This document shows, one piece after another, positions 35,486-44,166 of a stretch of DNA of 64,000 nt. Position 1 is the stretch's first letter. Each line of letters begins with the position of its first letter. Made by a program: the position numbers and the translations under genes. The stretch comes from Rhizobium mongolense subsp. loessense (GTDB lineage: Bacteria > Pseudomonadota > Alphaproteobacteria > Rhizobiales > Rhizobiaceae), in NCBI RefSeq assembly GCF_900099775.1, contig NZ_FMTM01000004.1:248001-312000 (forward strand), in the 5' to 3' direction. The notes under the pieces were generated by a model, which did no database searches, was not told the origin of the DNA, and saw nothing but the letters and a program-made list of their open reading frames with translations.

Positions 35486-35513
35486 CGAGCCGCATTTGGG
35501 AGGATGCGGCTCG
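35486..35513 (+). terminator. Hairpin between mgsC and gmaS
   Basis: A perfect 10-base-pair stem (CGAGCCGCAT at 35486-35495 and ATGCGGCTCG at 35504-35513, 8-base loop) is followed by TTTCCGT. The short T run makes it a weak or partial terminator that would set gmaS expression apart from mgsABC. Confidence 0.55.
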
Positions 35514-35550
35514 TTTCCGTTGAGTGTCTGAATACAAAAAGGGGAATGAC

Positions 35551-36858
35551 ATGACACTGGATCTCTCGACATATGCCGCGGACAACGGCATCAAATATTT
35601 CATGATCAGCTTTACCGATCTGTTTGGAGGCCAGCGCGCCAAACTCGTGCCGGCCGAAGCGATCGCAGACATGCAAAAAGACGGCGCGGGTTTTGCGGGC
35701 TTTGCCACCTGGCTCGATCTGACGCCTGCCCATCCCGATCTTTTCGCCATTCCGGACGCATCCTCGGTCATCCAGCTCCCCTGGAAAAAAGATGTGGCCT
35801 GGGTCGCAGCCGACTGCGTCATGGAAGATCAACCTGTCGAGCAGGCTCCCCGCGTTCTCCTCAAGAGACTGATTGGCGAAGCTGAAAAGGCGGGCCTGCG
35901 CGTCAAGACCGGTGTCGAGCCGGAATTCTTCCTGATCTCGCCAGACGGTTCGAAGATTTCCGACGAGTTCGATAATGCCGAAAAGCCCTGCTATGATCAG
36001 CAGGCTGTCATGCGCCGCTACGACGTCATCGCCGAGATCTGCGACTGCATGCTGAAACTGGGCTGGAAGCCCTATCAGAACGATCATGAGGATGCCAACG
36101 GCCAGTTCGAGATGAACTGGGAATATGACGATGCGCTGCAGACGGCAGACAAGCATTCCTTCTTCAAATTCATGGTGAAGTCGGTTGCCGAGAAACACGG
36201 TCTTCGCGCCACCTTCATGCCGAAGCCTTTCAAGGGCCTGACTGGCAACGGCTGCCATGCCCATATCTCGGTCTGGGACCTCGAGGGTAGAAACAATGCG
36301 TTTGCCGACAAGGCGATGCCGTTTGGTCTTTCCGCCAAAGGCAAGACCTTCCTCGGAGGCATCATGAAACATGCCTCGGCGCTGGCCGCGGTGACCAATC
36401 CGACCGTCAATTCGTATAAGCGCATCAACGCGCCGCGGACGATCTCCGGTGCGACCTGGGCGCCGAACACGGTGACTTGGACCGGCAACAACCGCACGCA
36501 TATGGTGCGCGTGCCGGGCCCTGGCCGCTTCGAATTGCGGCTGCCCGACGGTGCGGTCAATCCTTATCTGCTGCAGGCAATCATCATCGCGGCGGGACTT
36601 TCTGGTCTTCGCAGCAACGCCGATCCGGGGCCGCATCACGACATCGACATGTACCGCGACGGACATACTGTGACCGATGCCCCTAAACTACCGCTCAATC
36701 TGTTGGATGCACTTCGCGAGTACGAGAAAGACACCGAACTGCAAGCCGCCCTCGGCTCCGAGTTCTCGGCGGCCTATCTGAAGCTAAAGCGGGGCGAGTG
36801 GAACACCTATTGCTCGCAGTTTACCGCCTGGGAGCATGAAACGACCCTCGACGTCTGA
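35551..36858 (+). CDS. gmaS: Gamma-glutamylmethylamide synthetase (GmaS, glutamine synthetase III-like)
   Basis: A 435-residue enzyme of the glutamine synthetase superfamily. GVEPEFFLI near residue 130 carries metal-binding Glu residues. NGCHAHISVW near 240 and the NRTHMVRVPGPGRFELRLPDGAVNP region near 320-345 line the active site. Its placement after mgsABC identifies it as GmaS, which joins methylamine to glutamate with ATP, rather than as an ordinary glutamine synthetase (GlnT in older rhizobial annotation). AAAAAGGGGAA lies upstream of ATG 35551. Product: gamma-glutamylmethylamide, the substrate for MgsABC. Confidence 0.85.
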   Translation: MTLDLSTYAADNGIKYFMISFTDLFGGQRAKLVPAEAIADMQKDGAGFAGFATWLDLTPAHPDLFAIPDASSVIQLPWKKDVAWVAADCVMEDQPVEQAPRVLLKRLIGEAEKAGLRVKTGVEPEFFLISPDGSKISDEFDNAEKPCYDQQAVMRRYDVIAEICDCMLKLGWKPYQNDHEDANGQFEMNWEYDDALQTADKHSFFKFMVKSVAEKHGLRATFMPKPFKGLTGNGCHAHISVWDLEGRNNAFADKAMPFGLSAKGKTFLGGIMKHASALAAVTNPTVNSYKRINAPRTISGATWAPNTVTWTGNNRTHMVRVPGPGRFELRLPDGAVNPYLLQAIIIAAGLSGLRSNADPGPHHDIDMYRDGHTVTDAPKLPLNLLDALREYEKDTELQAALGSEFSAAYLKLKRGEWNTYCSQFTAWEHETTLDV

Positions 36859-36936
36859 TCTTTTCCCCGCTGCCCTTTGCGGCCTTCCCCCACTGCGCCC
36901 GGGTGTCTTTTTGACATCGCTGCAAGAGAGCCTGCC

Positions 36937-37821
36937 ATGACGCAATTCATCCTGACGGTCACCTGCAAATCAACGCGCGGCATCGTGGCCGCCTTGTCCG
37001 GTTACCTGGCGGACGCCGGCTGCAACATCGTCGACTCGTCGCAATTTGACGACCTCGATACCGGTCTCTTCTTCATGCGTGTCAGCTTCCTGTCTGAAGA
37101 GGGCCTCGGTCTTGCGGAGCTTACCGAAGGTCTAAAGCCGATCGCCGCAAAGTTCACGATGGAAGCTCATATCCACGATGGCGCGCGCCGCATGAAGGTC
37201 ATGCTGATGGTCTCGCGCTTTGGCCATTGCCTCAACGATCTTCTCTATCGCTGGAAAATTGGCGCGCTGCCGATCGATATCGTCGGCGTCGTCTCCAATC
37301 ATTTCGATTACCAGAAAGTGGTGGTCAATCATGATATACCGTTCCACCATATTCCGGTGACCAGGGAGAACAAGCCGCAGGCGGAAGCCAGGATCATGGA
37401 CCTGGTGGAAGGAACCGGCACCGAACTTATCGTGCTCGCACGCTACATGCAGATCCTTTCTGATCGCATGTGCACCGAGATGTCGGGCAAGATCATCAAT
37501 ATCCACCACTCCTTCCTGCCGAGCTTCAAGGGCGCCAATCCATACAAGCAGGCCTATGGTCGCGGTGTAAAGCTGATCGGCGCGACGGCTCATTACGTCA
37601 CCGCAGATCTCGACGAAGGTCCAATCATCGAACAGGACACGGTGCGCGTCACCCATGCCCAGAGCCCTGAAGACTATGTTTCGCTGGGCCGGGACGTCGA
37701 GGCGCAGGTTCTGGCGCGCGCCATACACGCGCATATCCATCGCCGAACCTTCATCAACGGCAACCGCACCATCGTCTTTCCGCCAAGCCCGGGGAGCTAC
37801 GCGTCCGAGCGCATGGGGTAA
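36937..37821 (+). CDS. purU: Formyltetrahydrofolate deformylase
   Basis: A 294-residue enzyme with an N-terminal ACT domain (residues 1-85) and a C-terminal formyltransferase-fold hydrolase. The catalytic Asn-His-Asp are in NIHHSFLPSFKGANPY (Asn/His near residue 188) and TADLDEGPII (Asp near 232). It hydrolyses 10-formyl-THF to formate and free THF. Next to the methylamine genes it provides the exit of the methyl carbon from THF. ATG 36937 is preceded by AAGAGAG and gives the normal PurU length. Confidence 0.9.
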   Translation: MTQFILTVTCKSTRGIVAALSGYLADAGCNIVDSSQFDDLDTGLFFMRVSFLSEEGLGLAELTEGLKPIAAKFTMEAHIHDGARRMKVMLMVSRFGHCLNDLLYRWKIGALPIDIVGVVSNHFDYQKVVVNHDIPFHHIPVTRENKPQAEARIMDLVEGTGTELIVLARYMQILSDRMCTEMSGKIINIHHSFLPSFKGANPYKQAYGRGVKLIGATAHYVTADLDEGPIIEQDTVRVTHAQSPEDYVSLGRDVEAQVLARAIHAHIHRRTFINGNRTIVFPPSPGSYASERMG

Positions 37822-37884
37822 TATGCAGCGTGCGCGAATAACCGCGCCGCCAGTTGCAATCGTCCGACCCTGTCGATAAGTATT

Positions 37885-37899
37885 TGGTACGCCATAATA
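37885..37899. promoter_or_regulatory. Candidate GntR operator (site 1)
   Basis: TGGTACGCCATAATA lies 66 bases before the GntR gene. Its reverse complement matches TATTATGGCATACCA at 39228-39242 with one difference. The core is TGG-N4-CCA, as in many FadR/VanR-type sites, which fits autoregulation by this regulator. Confidence 0.55.
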
Positions 37900-37964
37900 T
37901 GGTGTGGCCGGTTTCATTCCGGGCGACGCCGGGCGAGCATGACATATCAAGACAGGGGCGGACA

Positions 37965-38660
37965 ATGGCGGTTGGTTTGAAAGATTCGACGATCAAAGTG
38001 GAACGGCCCGCTAAAACCCTGCGCGAACTGGCGCTTGACAAGGTTCGCGAGGCAATCGACAGCGGCCATTTCAAGCCCGGTGATCGTCTGGTGGAGCGAG
38101 ATCTCTGCGCCCAGCTTGGCGTAAGTCGGACGATTGTTCGCGAGGTGCTACGCCATCTCGAGTCGGAAGGCCTTGTTGCAAATCTTCCGAACAAGGGTCC
38201 GATCGTGGCCCGGCTCGATGCTGATGAAGCGCGACAAATCTATGAAATACGCGGAGCGCTGGAGGGCATGGCGGCGCGCCTGTGCGCCGAGCGTCGCGAT
38301 CCTACAATCGTTGAGGCGCTCGAGGCGGCGCTGGATGATATTCGCCAGTGTTACCAAAAAAAAGACATGCCGGGCGTGCTGGCCAGTACCTCGGCCTTTT
38401 ACCAGGCGCTCTTCAGCAAGGTCGATCGCCACGTTGCCTGGGGTGTTGTCAATCTTCTGACTGTCCGGATCAATCATCTCCGCTCGATGACGATCAAGAC
38501 GGATAACCGCGACGTAGAGGGTCCCGCACAGATGGAGCGGATCATCGAGGCGATCAGGCGGGGGGATGGTGAAGGCGCCTATCGCGCTGCGATGGACCAT
38601 GTAACAAGCGCGGCAGCCATCGCCGAGGCCGTAATTTCTGCCCAATCGCCGGCTGTCTGA
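37965..38660 (+). CDS. GntR-family (FadR/FCD type) transcriptional regulator
   Basis: A 231-residue regulator with an N-terminal winged helix (KTLRELALDKVREAI then DLCAQLGVSRTIVREVLRHLESEGLV, residues 17-72) and an all-helical FCD ligand domain from about residue 85. The metal/acid-binding His and Asp residues of FCD proteins appear as expected. ATG 37965 has AGGGGCGG upstream. A TGG-N4-CCA motif precedes it, and a matching one precedes the DUF1185 operon at 39271, so it most likely represses that operon until a carboxylate ligand appears. Confidence 0.85.
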   Translation: MAVGLKDSTIKVERPAKTLRELALDKVREAIDSGHFKPGDRLVERDLCAQLGVSRTIVREVLRHLESEGLVANLPNKGPIVARLDADEARQIYEIRGALEGMAARLCAERRDPTIVEALEAALDDIRQCYQKKDMPGVLASTSAFYQALFSKVDRHVAWGVVNLLTVRINHLRSMTIKTDNRDVEGPAQMERIIEAIRRGDGEGAYRAAMDHVTSAAAIAEAVISAQSPAV

Positions 38661-39227
38661 CATCTTCGTCGTTGACGTGAAGCACAGCGGTCATTGCCGG
38701 GTGCTGCTGCTGCTTACTGATGTTGCGGAAGCAAGAGATTTGACGCGTTCGATTGGCTCAATCTCACGCGCAAAGTACATTGTTTCCCGCAAATCGGTGC
38801 GGCGCTGCACGTTCAGTCAAAATCAGGACCACTTGCCGAACACGTGCGCCAGAATGAGCGCGGTCGGAGCTGTTACCGTGCCGCGACTGTTGCAAAGCGC
38901 GTTCGCGCAGTCATCACCACCTTGTCAACTCATCAACGTCGAGATTTCCTTGAACGTCTTGAAATGACGGCTTGGTGGGATCTTCGTGCCCCGAGTGAAG
39001 CTCTCATTGCCAATCATGAGGCGTTTGCGAAACGAGCAACTTGCAAGATCGGATGGAGACGCGCCGAGGAGCGAATCTGGCTCTAAACAAGGCGGAATGT
39101 CTCGCCTCTATGAACTCGCAAATGGGGCGTGATCAAGCATGAACTCTATAAGTAACTGATCTAAAAGCAAAATCTACTGGGAAGACGCTAGAGCCGCCTG
39201 TTCCGAACAAGGCTATTGACGAATTAA
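38661..39227. other. Intergenic stretch between regulator and catabolic operon
   Basis: About 570 bases without a gene that I can support. Two short frames (38677-38967 and 38844-39086) overlap each other and show no motif or ribosome site. The stretch may contain decayed coding sequence; its right end is AT-rich and leads into the operator at 39228. Confidence 0.4.
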
Positions 39228-39245
39228 TATTATGGCATACCATAA
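39228..39245. promoter_or_regulatory. Candidate GntR operator (site 2), palindrome
   Basis: TTATGG-CATA-CCATAA at 39230-39245 is a perfect 6-base inverted repeat with a 4-base spacer, 26 bases before the DUF1185 start. It shares TATTATGGCRTACCA with the site ahead of the GntR gene. Confidence 0.6.
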
Positions 39246-39270
39246 CACCATATGTAGCTGAGGACGTCGC

Positions 39271-39873
39271 ATGAGCATCCAGATTCGCAAGACGCTGTTG
39301 CAAGTTGAAACTACCCTGATCGAAGGCGGAAAAGCCGCGCCGCTGCCGCTGAAACTGTATTCGGCTTTCGCGGTGGTTAAGAATCCATGGGCAGGCAAAG
39401 GCTTTGTCGAGGACCTCAAGCCGGAAATCCATGCGGGCGCCCCTGTGCTCGGAGAATTGCTCACTCGCATGATCATCGAAGCCGTTGGTTCGGGCAAAGC
39501 CGTCGAAGGTTATGGCAAGGCCGCTGTCGTCGGTCTCGACGGCGAAATCGAGCACGCTTCAGCGCTCATCCACACACTGCGTTTTGGCAATCACTACCGC
39601 AATGCCGTCGGCGCCAAGTCTTATCTTGCCTTCTGCAATACCCGCGGCCCGGCCAATGCGCCGATCATGATCCCGCTGATGGACAAGAACGACGAGGGCC
39701 GCCGTTCGCATTACCTGACCATTCAGACAGCCATTGCTGATGCCCCGGCCGCCGACGAGATCGTCGTAGCACTGGGTGCGTCCGTTGGAGGGCGTCCGCA
39801 TCATCGCATCGGCGACCGCTATCAAGACCTCAAGGATCTTGGTCACGACGTCACCAATCCTGCAGGCGTTTAA
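39271..39873 (+). CDS. DUF1185 (amino acid synthesis family) protein
   Basis: A 200-residue soluble protein of the DUF1185/PF06684 family, named amino-acid-synthesis only by an early, unsupported annotation. It carries FAVVKNPWAGKGFVEDLKPE near residue 35, GYGKAAVVGLDGEIEHA near 80 and DEIVVALGASVGGRPHHRIGDRY near 170. No catalytic residues are established. It is the first gene of a catabolic operon of hydrolase, flavin reductase, monooxygenase and aldehyde dehydrogenase genes, so it is probably an enzyme or assembly factor for that pathway. GAGGA precedes the start. Confidence 0.8.
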   Translation: MSIQIRKTLLQVETTLIEGGKAAPLPLKLYSAFAVVKNPWAGKGFVEDLKPEIHAGAPVLGELLTRMIIEAVGSGKAVEGYGKAAVVGLDGEIEHASALIHTLRFGNHYRNAVGAKSYLAFCNTRGPANAPIMIPLMDKNDEGRRSHYLTIQTAIADAPAADEIVVALGASVGGRPHHRIGDRYQDLKDLGHDVTNPAGV

Positions 39874-39930
39874 GAAAGGTCAGCTGGCGCCATGCAAACG
39901 AGACACTCCACATCGTTGCAAGAGGCATCG

Positions 39931-40728
39931 ATGCAGTTCCAACGCCAGCAAACCATCAACGGCGTCTCATACTTCGAGGCCGGTGAGGGCGAACCGTTGG
40001 TTCTGATCCATGGCGTCGGCATGCGGGTCGAGGCTTGGGCCCCGCAGATCGCGATGTTTGCCAAGACGCATCGTGTCGTCGCCGTGGACATGCCTGGACA
40101 TGGACAAAGCGCCAAATTGCCGACCGGAAGCAAACTTGAGGACTTCGTTGCCTGGTTCGGCCGCTTTCTCGACGAGTTGAACATCGATGCCGCCAATGTC
40201 GCCGGCCATTCCATGGGAGCTCTGATTTCCGGTGGAGCTGCTGCTACCTTCGGCAGGCGGATCCGGCGGGTCGCATATCTTAACGGCGTCTATCGCCGCA
40301 GTCCCGAGGCAAAAGCAGCGGTCATGTCTCGCGCAGCCGCAATCCGCGCCAACGGCGTTGACCGTGACGGCCCGCTGGAACGGTGGTTTGGCGACGATGA
40401 CAATAGCCTTTCGGCGCGCGATCTCACGCGTGGCTGGCTGGGCATGGTCGATCCCGAGGGTTACGCCATCGCCTATTGCGCCTTTGCCGGCGGCGACGAT
40501 ACCTATGCGGAACGCTGGCGAGATGTCCGCTGCCCAGCTTTGTTCTTGACAGGCTCCGACGATCCCAATTCGACGCCGGAAATGGCGGCGCAGATGGCGG
40601 CGATTACCCGAAATGGCTGGGCTCGTATCGTCGACGGGCATCGGCACATGGTTAATCTCACCGCGCCTCATACCGTCAATAGGCTGCTTGCGGAATGGCT
40701 TGAACATCGAGAGGAGGAGCGGAGATGA
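39931..40728 (+). CDS. Alpha/beta-fold hydrolase
   Basis: A 265-residue hydrolase. The oxyanion part LIHGVGMRVEAW is near residue 25, the nucleophile elbow AGHSMGA gives Ser94, LTGSDDPNSTP supplies the acid near residue 210 and GHRHMVNL the His near 237. The triad looks complete, so it is probably an active esterase, amidase or C-C hydrolase. I prefer ATG 39931 (MQFQRQQTING), which follows AGAGG, over ATG 39892. The stop overlaps the flavin reductase start by ATGA. Confidence 0.82.
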   Translation: MQFQRQQTINGVSYFEAGEGEPLVLIHGVGMRVEAWAPQIAMFAKTHRVVAVDMPGHGQSAKLPTGSKLEDFVAWFGRFLDELNIDAANVAGHSMGALISGGAAATFGRRIRRVAYLNGVYRRSPEAKAAVMSRAAAIRANGVDRDGPLERWFGDDDNSLSARDLTRGWLGMVDPEGYAIAYCAFAGGDDTYAERWRDVRCPALFLTGSDDPNSTPEMAAQMAAITRNGWARIVDGHRHMVNLTAPHTVNRLLAEWLEHREEERR

Positions 40729-41660
40729 CGCCAGAGTCCATCGATCCACGCGCACTGAGAGACGCCTTCGGCGCTTTTCCGACCGGCGTAACGGTCGTGA
40801 CCACCCGCGATTGCCACGACCGGCCGATCGGCTTTACAGCAAACTCATTTACGTCGGTGTCCCTCGATCCGCCTCTCCTGCTTGTCTGCTTGGCAAAGAC
40901 CTCACGCAACTATGCGACGATGACGGGTGCGAGGCACTTTGCAATCAACGTCCTCTCGGAAAGTCAAAAAGATGTGTCGAACACCTTTGCGCGGCCAGTC
41001 GAGGACCGTTTCGCCGCAGTCGAATGGTCTGAAGGCAAGGCCGGCAGTCCAATATTCGCGAATGTCGCGGCGTGGTTCGAGTGCGCCATGGAGAAGATGG
41101 TGGAAGCTGGCGACCACGTCATCCTGATGGGACGCATCACGGCCTTCGAGAATACCGGCCGCAACGGATTGGGCTATGCCCGCGGCGGTTACTTCACCCC
41201 AATCCTTACAAGCCGGGCCGTTTCGGCCGCAGCGGAAGGCAATATTGAGCTAGGTGCCGTTCTGGAGCGCGACGGCGATGTTCTCCTTCTCGGCGATGAC
41301 ATGCTCTTTCTGCCTGGCTGTGACGGCAAGGAAGGCAGCCCGACCGAAATTCTGCGAGATTATCTTGAAGATCTGACCGGGCTGAAGGTTACGATCGGTT
41401 TCCTGTATTCGGTCTATGAAGACAAGAGCGAGGGAAAGCAGCACATTGTCTACCGTGCCTTTGCATCGGAAGGCGATCCGGCCGCTGGACGATTCCTGAA
41501 GCCCAAAACACTGACTGCCGATCAATTCAAGACAAGTTCGACCGCCGATATCATCGCGCGTTTTGCGCTGGAGAGTTCGATCGGCAATTTCGGGGTTTAT
41601 TTCGGGGATGAGTCTGTTGGAACGGTCCGCCCGGTTGCAGCGAAGGTGGCGCAAGCATGA
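40725..41660 (+). CDS. Flavin reductase fused to a Nudix-like C-terminal domain
   Basis: A 311-residue protein, almost twice the usual length. Residues 1-170 are an FMN-binding flavin reductase (AFPTGVTVVTTRD, GFTANSFTSVSLDPPLLLVCL, FAINVLSE, and GDHVILMGRI). Residues 178-290 resemble a Nudix fold: LGAVLERDGDVLLLG, a loop, then EILRDYLEDLTGL and LYSVYEDKSEGKQHIVYRAF. The Nudix box is degenerate, with one extra residue and Asp for Glu, so hydrolysis is doubtful. The reductase would supply reduced FMN to the luciferase-like monooxygenase that starts at 41657 with an ATGA overlap. Confidence 0.8.
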   Translation: MTPESIDPRALRDAFGAFPTGVTVVTTRDCHDRPIGFTANSFTSVSLDPPLLLVCLAKTSRNYATMTGARHFAINVLSESQKDVSNTFARPVEDRFAAVEWSEGKAGSPIFANVAAWFECAMEKMVEAGDHVILMGRITAFENTGRNGLGYARGGYFTPILTSRAVSAAAEGNIELGAVLERDGDVLLLGDDMLFLPGCDGKEGSPTEILRDYLEDLTGLKVTIGFLYSVYEDKSEGKQHIVYRAFASEGDPAAGRFLKPKTLTADQFKTSSTADIIARFALESSIGNFGVYFGDESVGTVRPVAAKVAQA

Positions 41661-42697
41661 AGTTTTCTCTCTTCGTCCACATGGAACGCCTCGACGCAAG
41701 CCAGAGTCACAAAAGCCTGTATGACGAGTTCGTGGCTCTTTGCGAGATCGCTGACAAAGGTGGCATGCATGCGATTTGGACGGGCGAGCATCACGGCATG
41801 GATTTCACCATCGCGCCCAACCCCTTCGTGACGATCGCCGACCTGGCGCGCCGGACGTCGCAAGTGAGATTAGGCACAGGAACGGTGATCGCACCATTCT
41901 GGCATCCGATCAAGCTTGCCGGCGAGGCGGCCATGACCGACATCATCTGCGACGGCAGGCTCGATATCGGGATTGCCCGTGGCGCCTATTCGTTCGAATA
42001 CGAGCGTCTGCTTCCCGGTCTGGATGCCTGGGCCGCTGGCCAGCGCATGCGCGAGCTCATTCCGGCTGTCAAAGGTATTTGGAAGGGCGACTACGCTCAC
42101 GACGGCGAGTTCTACAAGTTTCCGTCAACCACGTCGGCGCCGAAACCGCTGCAAAAGCCCAATCCACCGATCTGGGTCGCAGCCCGTGATCCGAATTCCC
42201 ACGAATTCGCCGTTGCCAACGGCTGTAACGTGCAGGTCACCCCGCTTTGGCAGGGTGATGACGAGGTGGAAGCGCTGATGGGGCGGTTCAATGACGCCTG
42301 CGCGAAGCATCCGACGATCGAGCGGCCCAAGATCATGCTGCTGCGTCATACCTATGTCGGTTCGTCGGACGCAGACATCGCACAGGCGGCCCATGAGCTC
42401 AGCCTGTATTACAACTACTTCTTCGCGTGGTTCAAGAACGAGAAGCCGGTCGCGCAAGGTCTCATTGAGCGAATTCCCGAAGCTGAAATCAGCTCAAACG
42501 CCATGCTGTCGGACGCCGTCATGCGCACCAACAACGTTGTAGGAAGTCCACAAACCGTAATCTCGCGCCTCAAGACCTATGAGGCCATGGGCTATGACGA
42601 ATATTCCTTCTGGATCGATACGGGTATGAGCTTCGAGCGCAAGAAAGCATCGCTTCAGCGCTTCCTCGCCGAAGTGATGCCGGCATTTGCGGAGTAA
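41657..42697 (+). CDS. Luciferase-like (LLM) flavin-dependent monooxygenase
   Basis: A 346-residue TIM-barrel protein of the bacterial luciferase family. Landmarks are FALCEIADKGGMHAIWTGEHHG near residue 33, VRLGTGTVIAPFWHPIKLAGEAAMTD near 76 and RLDIGIARGAYSFEYER near 107. These enzymes use FMNH2 and O2 to insert oxygen, often oxidising amines, ring nitrogens or ketones. The reductase gene overlapping its start forms the matching two-component system. The substrate is unknown; the downstream aldehyde dehydrogenase suggests an aldehyde product. Confidence 0.85.
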   Translation: MKFSLFVHMERLDASQSHKSLYDEFVALCEIADKGGMHAIWTGEHHGMDFTIAPNPFVTIADLARRTSQVRLGTGTVIAPFWHPIKLAGEAAMTDIICDGRLDIGIARGAYSFEYERLLPGLDAWAAGQRMRELIPAVKGIWKGDYAHDGEFYKFPSTTSAPKPLQKPNPPIWVAARDPNSHEFAVANGCNVQVTPLWQGDDEVEALMGRFNDACAKHPTIERPKIMLLRHTYVGSSDADIAQAAHELSLYYNYFFAWFKNEKPVAQGLIERIPEAEISSNAMLSDAVMRTNNVVGSPQTVISRLKTYEAMGYDEYSFWIDTGMSFERKKASLQRFLAEVMPAFAE

Positions 42698-42702
42698 AGC
42701 CT

Positions 42703-44166
42703 ATGCAGCGTTTCCAGTATTATATCGATGGTCAATTCCTGGACGGTGAAGCACGCTTCCCAAGCGTTGATCCGGCCTCCGGGAAGGAATGGGCTGACTT
42801 GCCGGAAGCGCGCGAAGGTGATGTGGATCGGGCGGTCAACGCCGCCGAACAGGCACTCTATAACGGGGCCTGGTCAAAGATGACGGCCACGCAACGCGGC
42901 AAGCTCATCTACCGGCTCGCTGATCTGGTCGCAGCCAATGCACAGAAGCTCGCAGTGCTCGAGACTCGCGACACAGGAAAGATCATCCGGGAAACGTCGG
43001 CGCAGATCGCCTATGTCGCGGACTACTACCGCTATTACGCCGGCATCGCCGACAAGATTGAAGGATCTTATCTTCCCATCGACAAGCCTGACATGGATGT
43101 CTGGCTTCGCCGTGAGCCGATCGGTGTCGTTGCGATGGTCGTGCCCTGGAATAGCCAGCTGTTCTTGTCTGCCGTCAAAATCGGCCCGGCTCTTGCGGCC
43201 GGCTGCACGATGGTCGTCAAGGCCTCGGAAGACGGGCCGGCGCCGCTTCTGGAATTTGCGCGCCTCGTTCACGAGGCAGGCTTTCCTGCGGGCGTCGTCA
43301 ATATCATCACCGGCTTTGGCGCATCCTGCGGGGCAGCACTGAGCCGCCATCCTAAGATCGCGCATGTTGCCTTCACCGGTGGCCCCGAAACGGCGCGTCA
43401 TATCGTGCGAAACTCGGCGGAGAACCTTGCCTCCACCTCGCTCGAACTGGGCGGCAAGTCACCATTCATCGTTTTCGCCGACGCAGACCTTGAGAGTGCT
43501 GCCAATGCTCAGGTCGCGGGCATCTTTGCTGCGACGGGCCAAAGCTGTGTCGCCGGTTCGCGCCTGATTGTCGAGCGGCGTGTCAAGGAGGAGTTCTTGA
43601 CCCTCTTGAAGGGCAAGGCTGAGGCGATCCTTATCGGGGCGCCGTTGGACATGGCGACCGAGGTCGGTCCGCTTGCAACACGGCGCCAGCAGGAGCACAT
43701 AGCAGCGCTCGTCGACAAGTCCGTTCAAAGCGGTGCTCGCCTTGTCACCGGCGGCCACAGGCCCGGCGGTGAAGGCTATTACTTCCCGCCGACAATTCTT
43801 GACTGCGACGGCGTCAATTCCCCTTCGCTGGTCAACGAATTCTTCGGTCCGGTTCTGTCCGTCGTCTCGTTCGAAACAGAAGCCGAAGCGCTCGCGCTTG
43901 CGAACGATACGCATTATGGGCTTGCCGCTGGCGTGTTCACCCAAAACCTGACGCGGGCTCATCGCCTGATGAAGGGGATTCGCGCCGGTGTCGTTTGGGT
44001 CAACACCTATCGCGCCGTCTCGCCGATCGCGCCATTTGGCGGCTTCGGTCTGTCCGGGCATGGCAGGGAAGGCGGCATGGCCGCAGCGCTCGACTACACC
44101 CGGACGAAAACGATCTGGCTGAGGACGTCGGACGACCCGATTCCTGATCCTTTCGTGATGCGGTGA
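42703..44166 (+). CDS. NAD(P)-dependent aldehyde dehydrogenase
   Basis: A 487-residue class I/II-type aldehyde dehydrogenase. Active-site residues are Asn150 in VPWNSQ, Glu248 in LELGGKSPF and Cys282 in GQSCVAGSR. The cofactor segment VVKASEDGPAP near residue 171 and the late GGFGLSGHGREGG are standard. It oxidises an aldehyde to the acid, presumably the product of the upstream monooxygenase and hydrolase. It begins five bases after the monooxygenase stop, and its own stop overlaps the NIPSNAP start. Confidence 0.88.
   Translation: MQRFQYYIDGQFLDGEARFPSVDPASGKEWADLPEAREGDVDRAVNAAEQALYNGAWSKMTATQRGKLIYRLADLVAANAQKLAVLETRDTGKIIRETSAQIAYVADYYRYYAGIADKIEGSYLPIDKPDMDVWLRREPIGVVAMVVPWNSQLFLSAVKIGPALAAGCTMVVKASEDGPAPLLEFARLVHEAGFPAGVVNIITGFGASCGAALSRHPKIAHVAFTGGPETARHIVRNSAENLASTSLELGGKSPFIVFADADLESAANAQVAGIFAATGQSCVAGSRLIVERRVKEEFLTLLKGKAEAILIGAPLDMATEVGPLATRRQQEHIAALVDKSVQSGARLVTGGHRPGGEGYYFPPTILDCDGVNSPSLVNEFFGPVLSVVSFETEAEALALANDTHYGLAAGVFTQNLTRAHRLMKGIRAGVVWVNTYRAVSPIAPFGGFGLSGHGREGGMAAALDYTRTKTIWLRTSDDPIPDPFVMR

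Noticed and set aside
34540..36666. Very long open frame (708 codons) on the minus strand across mgsC and gmaS
   Set aside because: It is antisense to two genes with full family motifs, is Arg/His-rich without any domain, and has no ribosome site. It is a GC-composition shadow.
38677..39086. Two short frames between the GntR gene and the DUF1185 operon
   Set aside because: They overlap in different frames, lack ribosome sites and show no similarity to anything I recognise.
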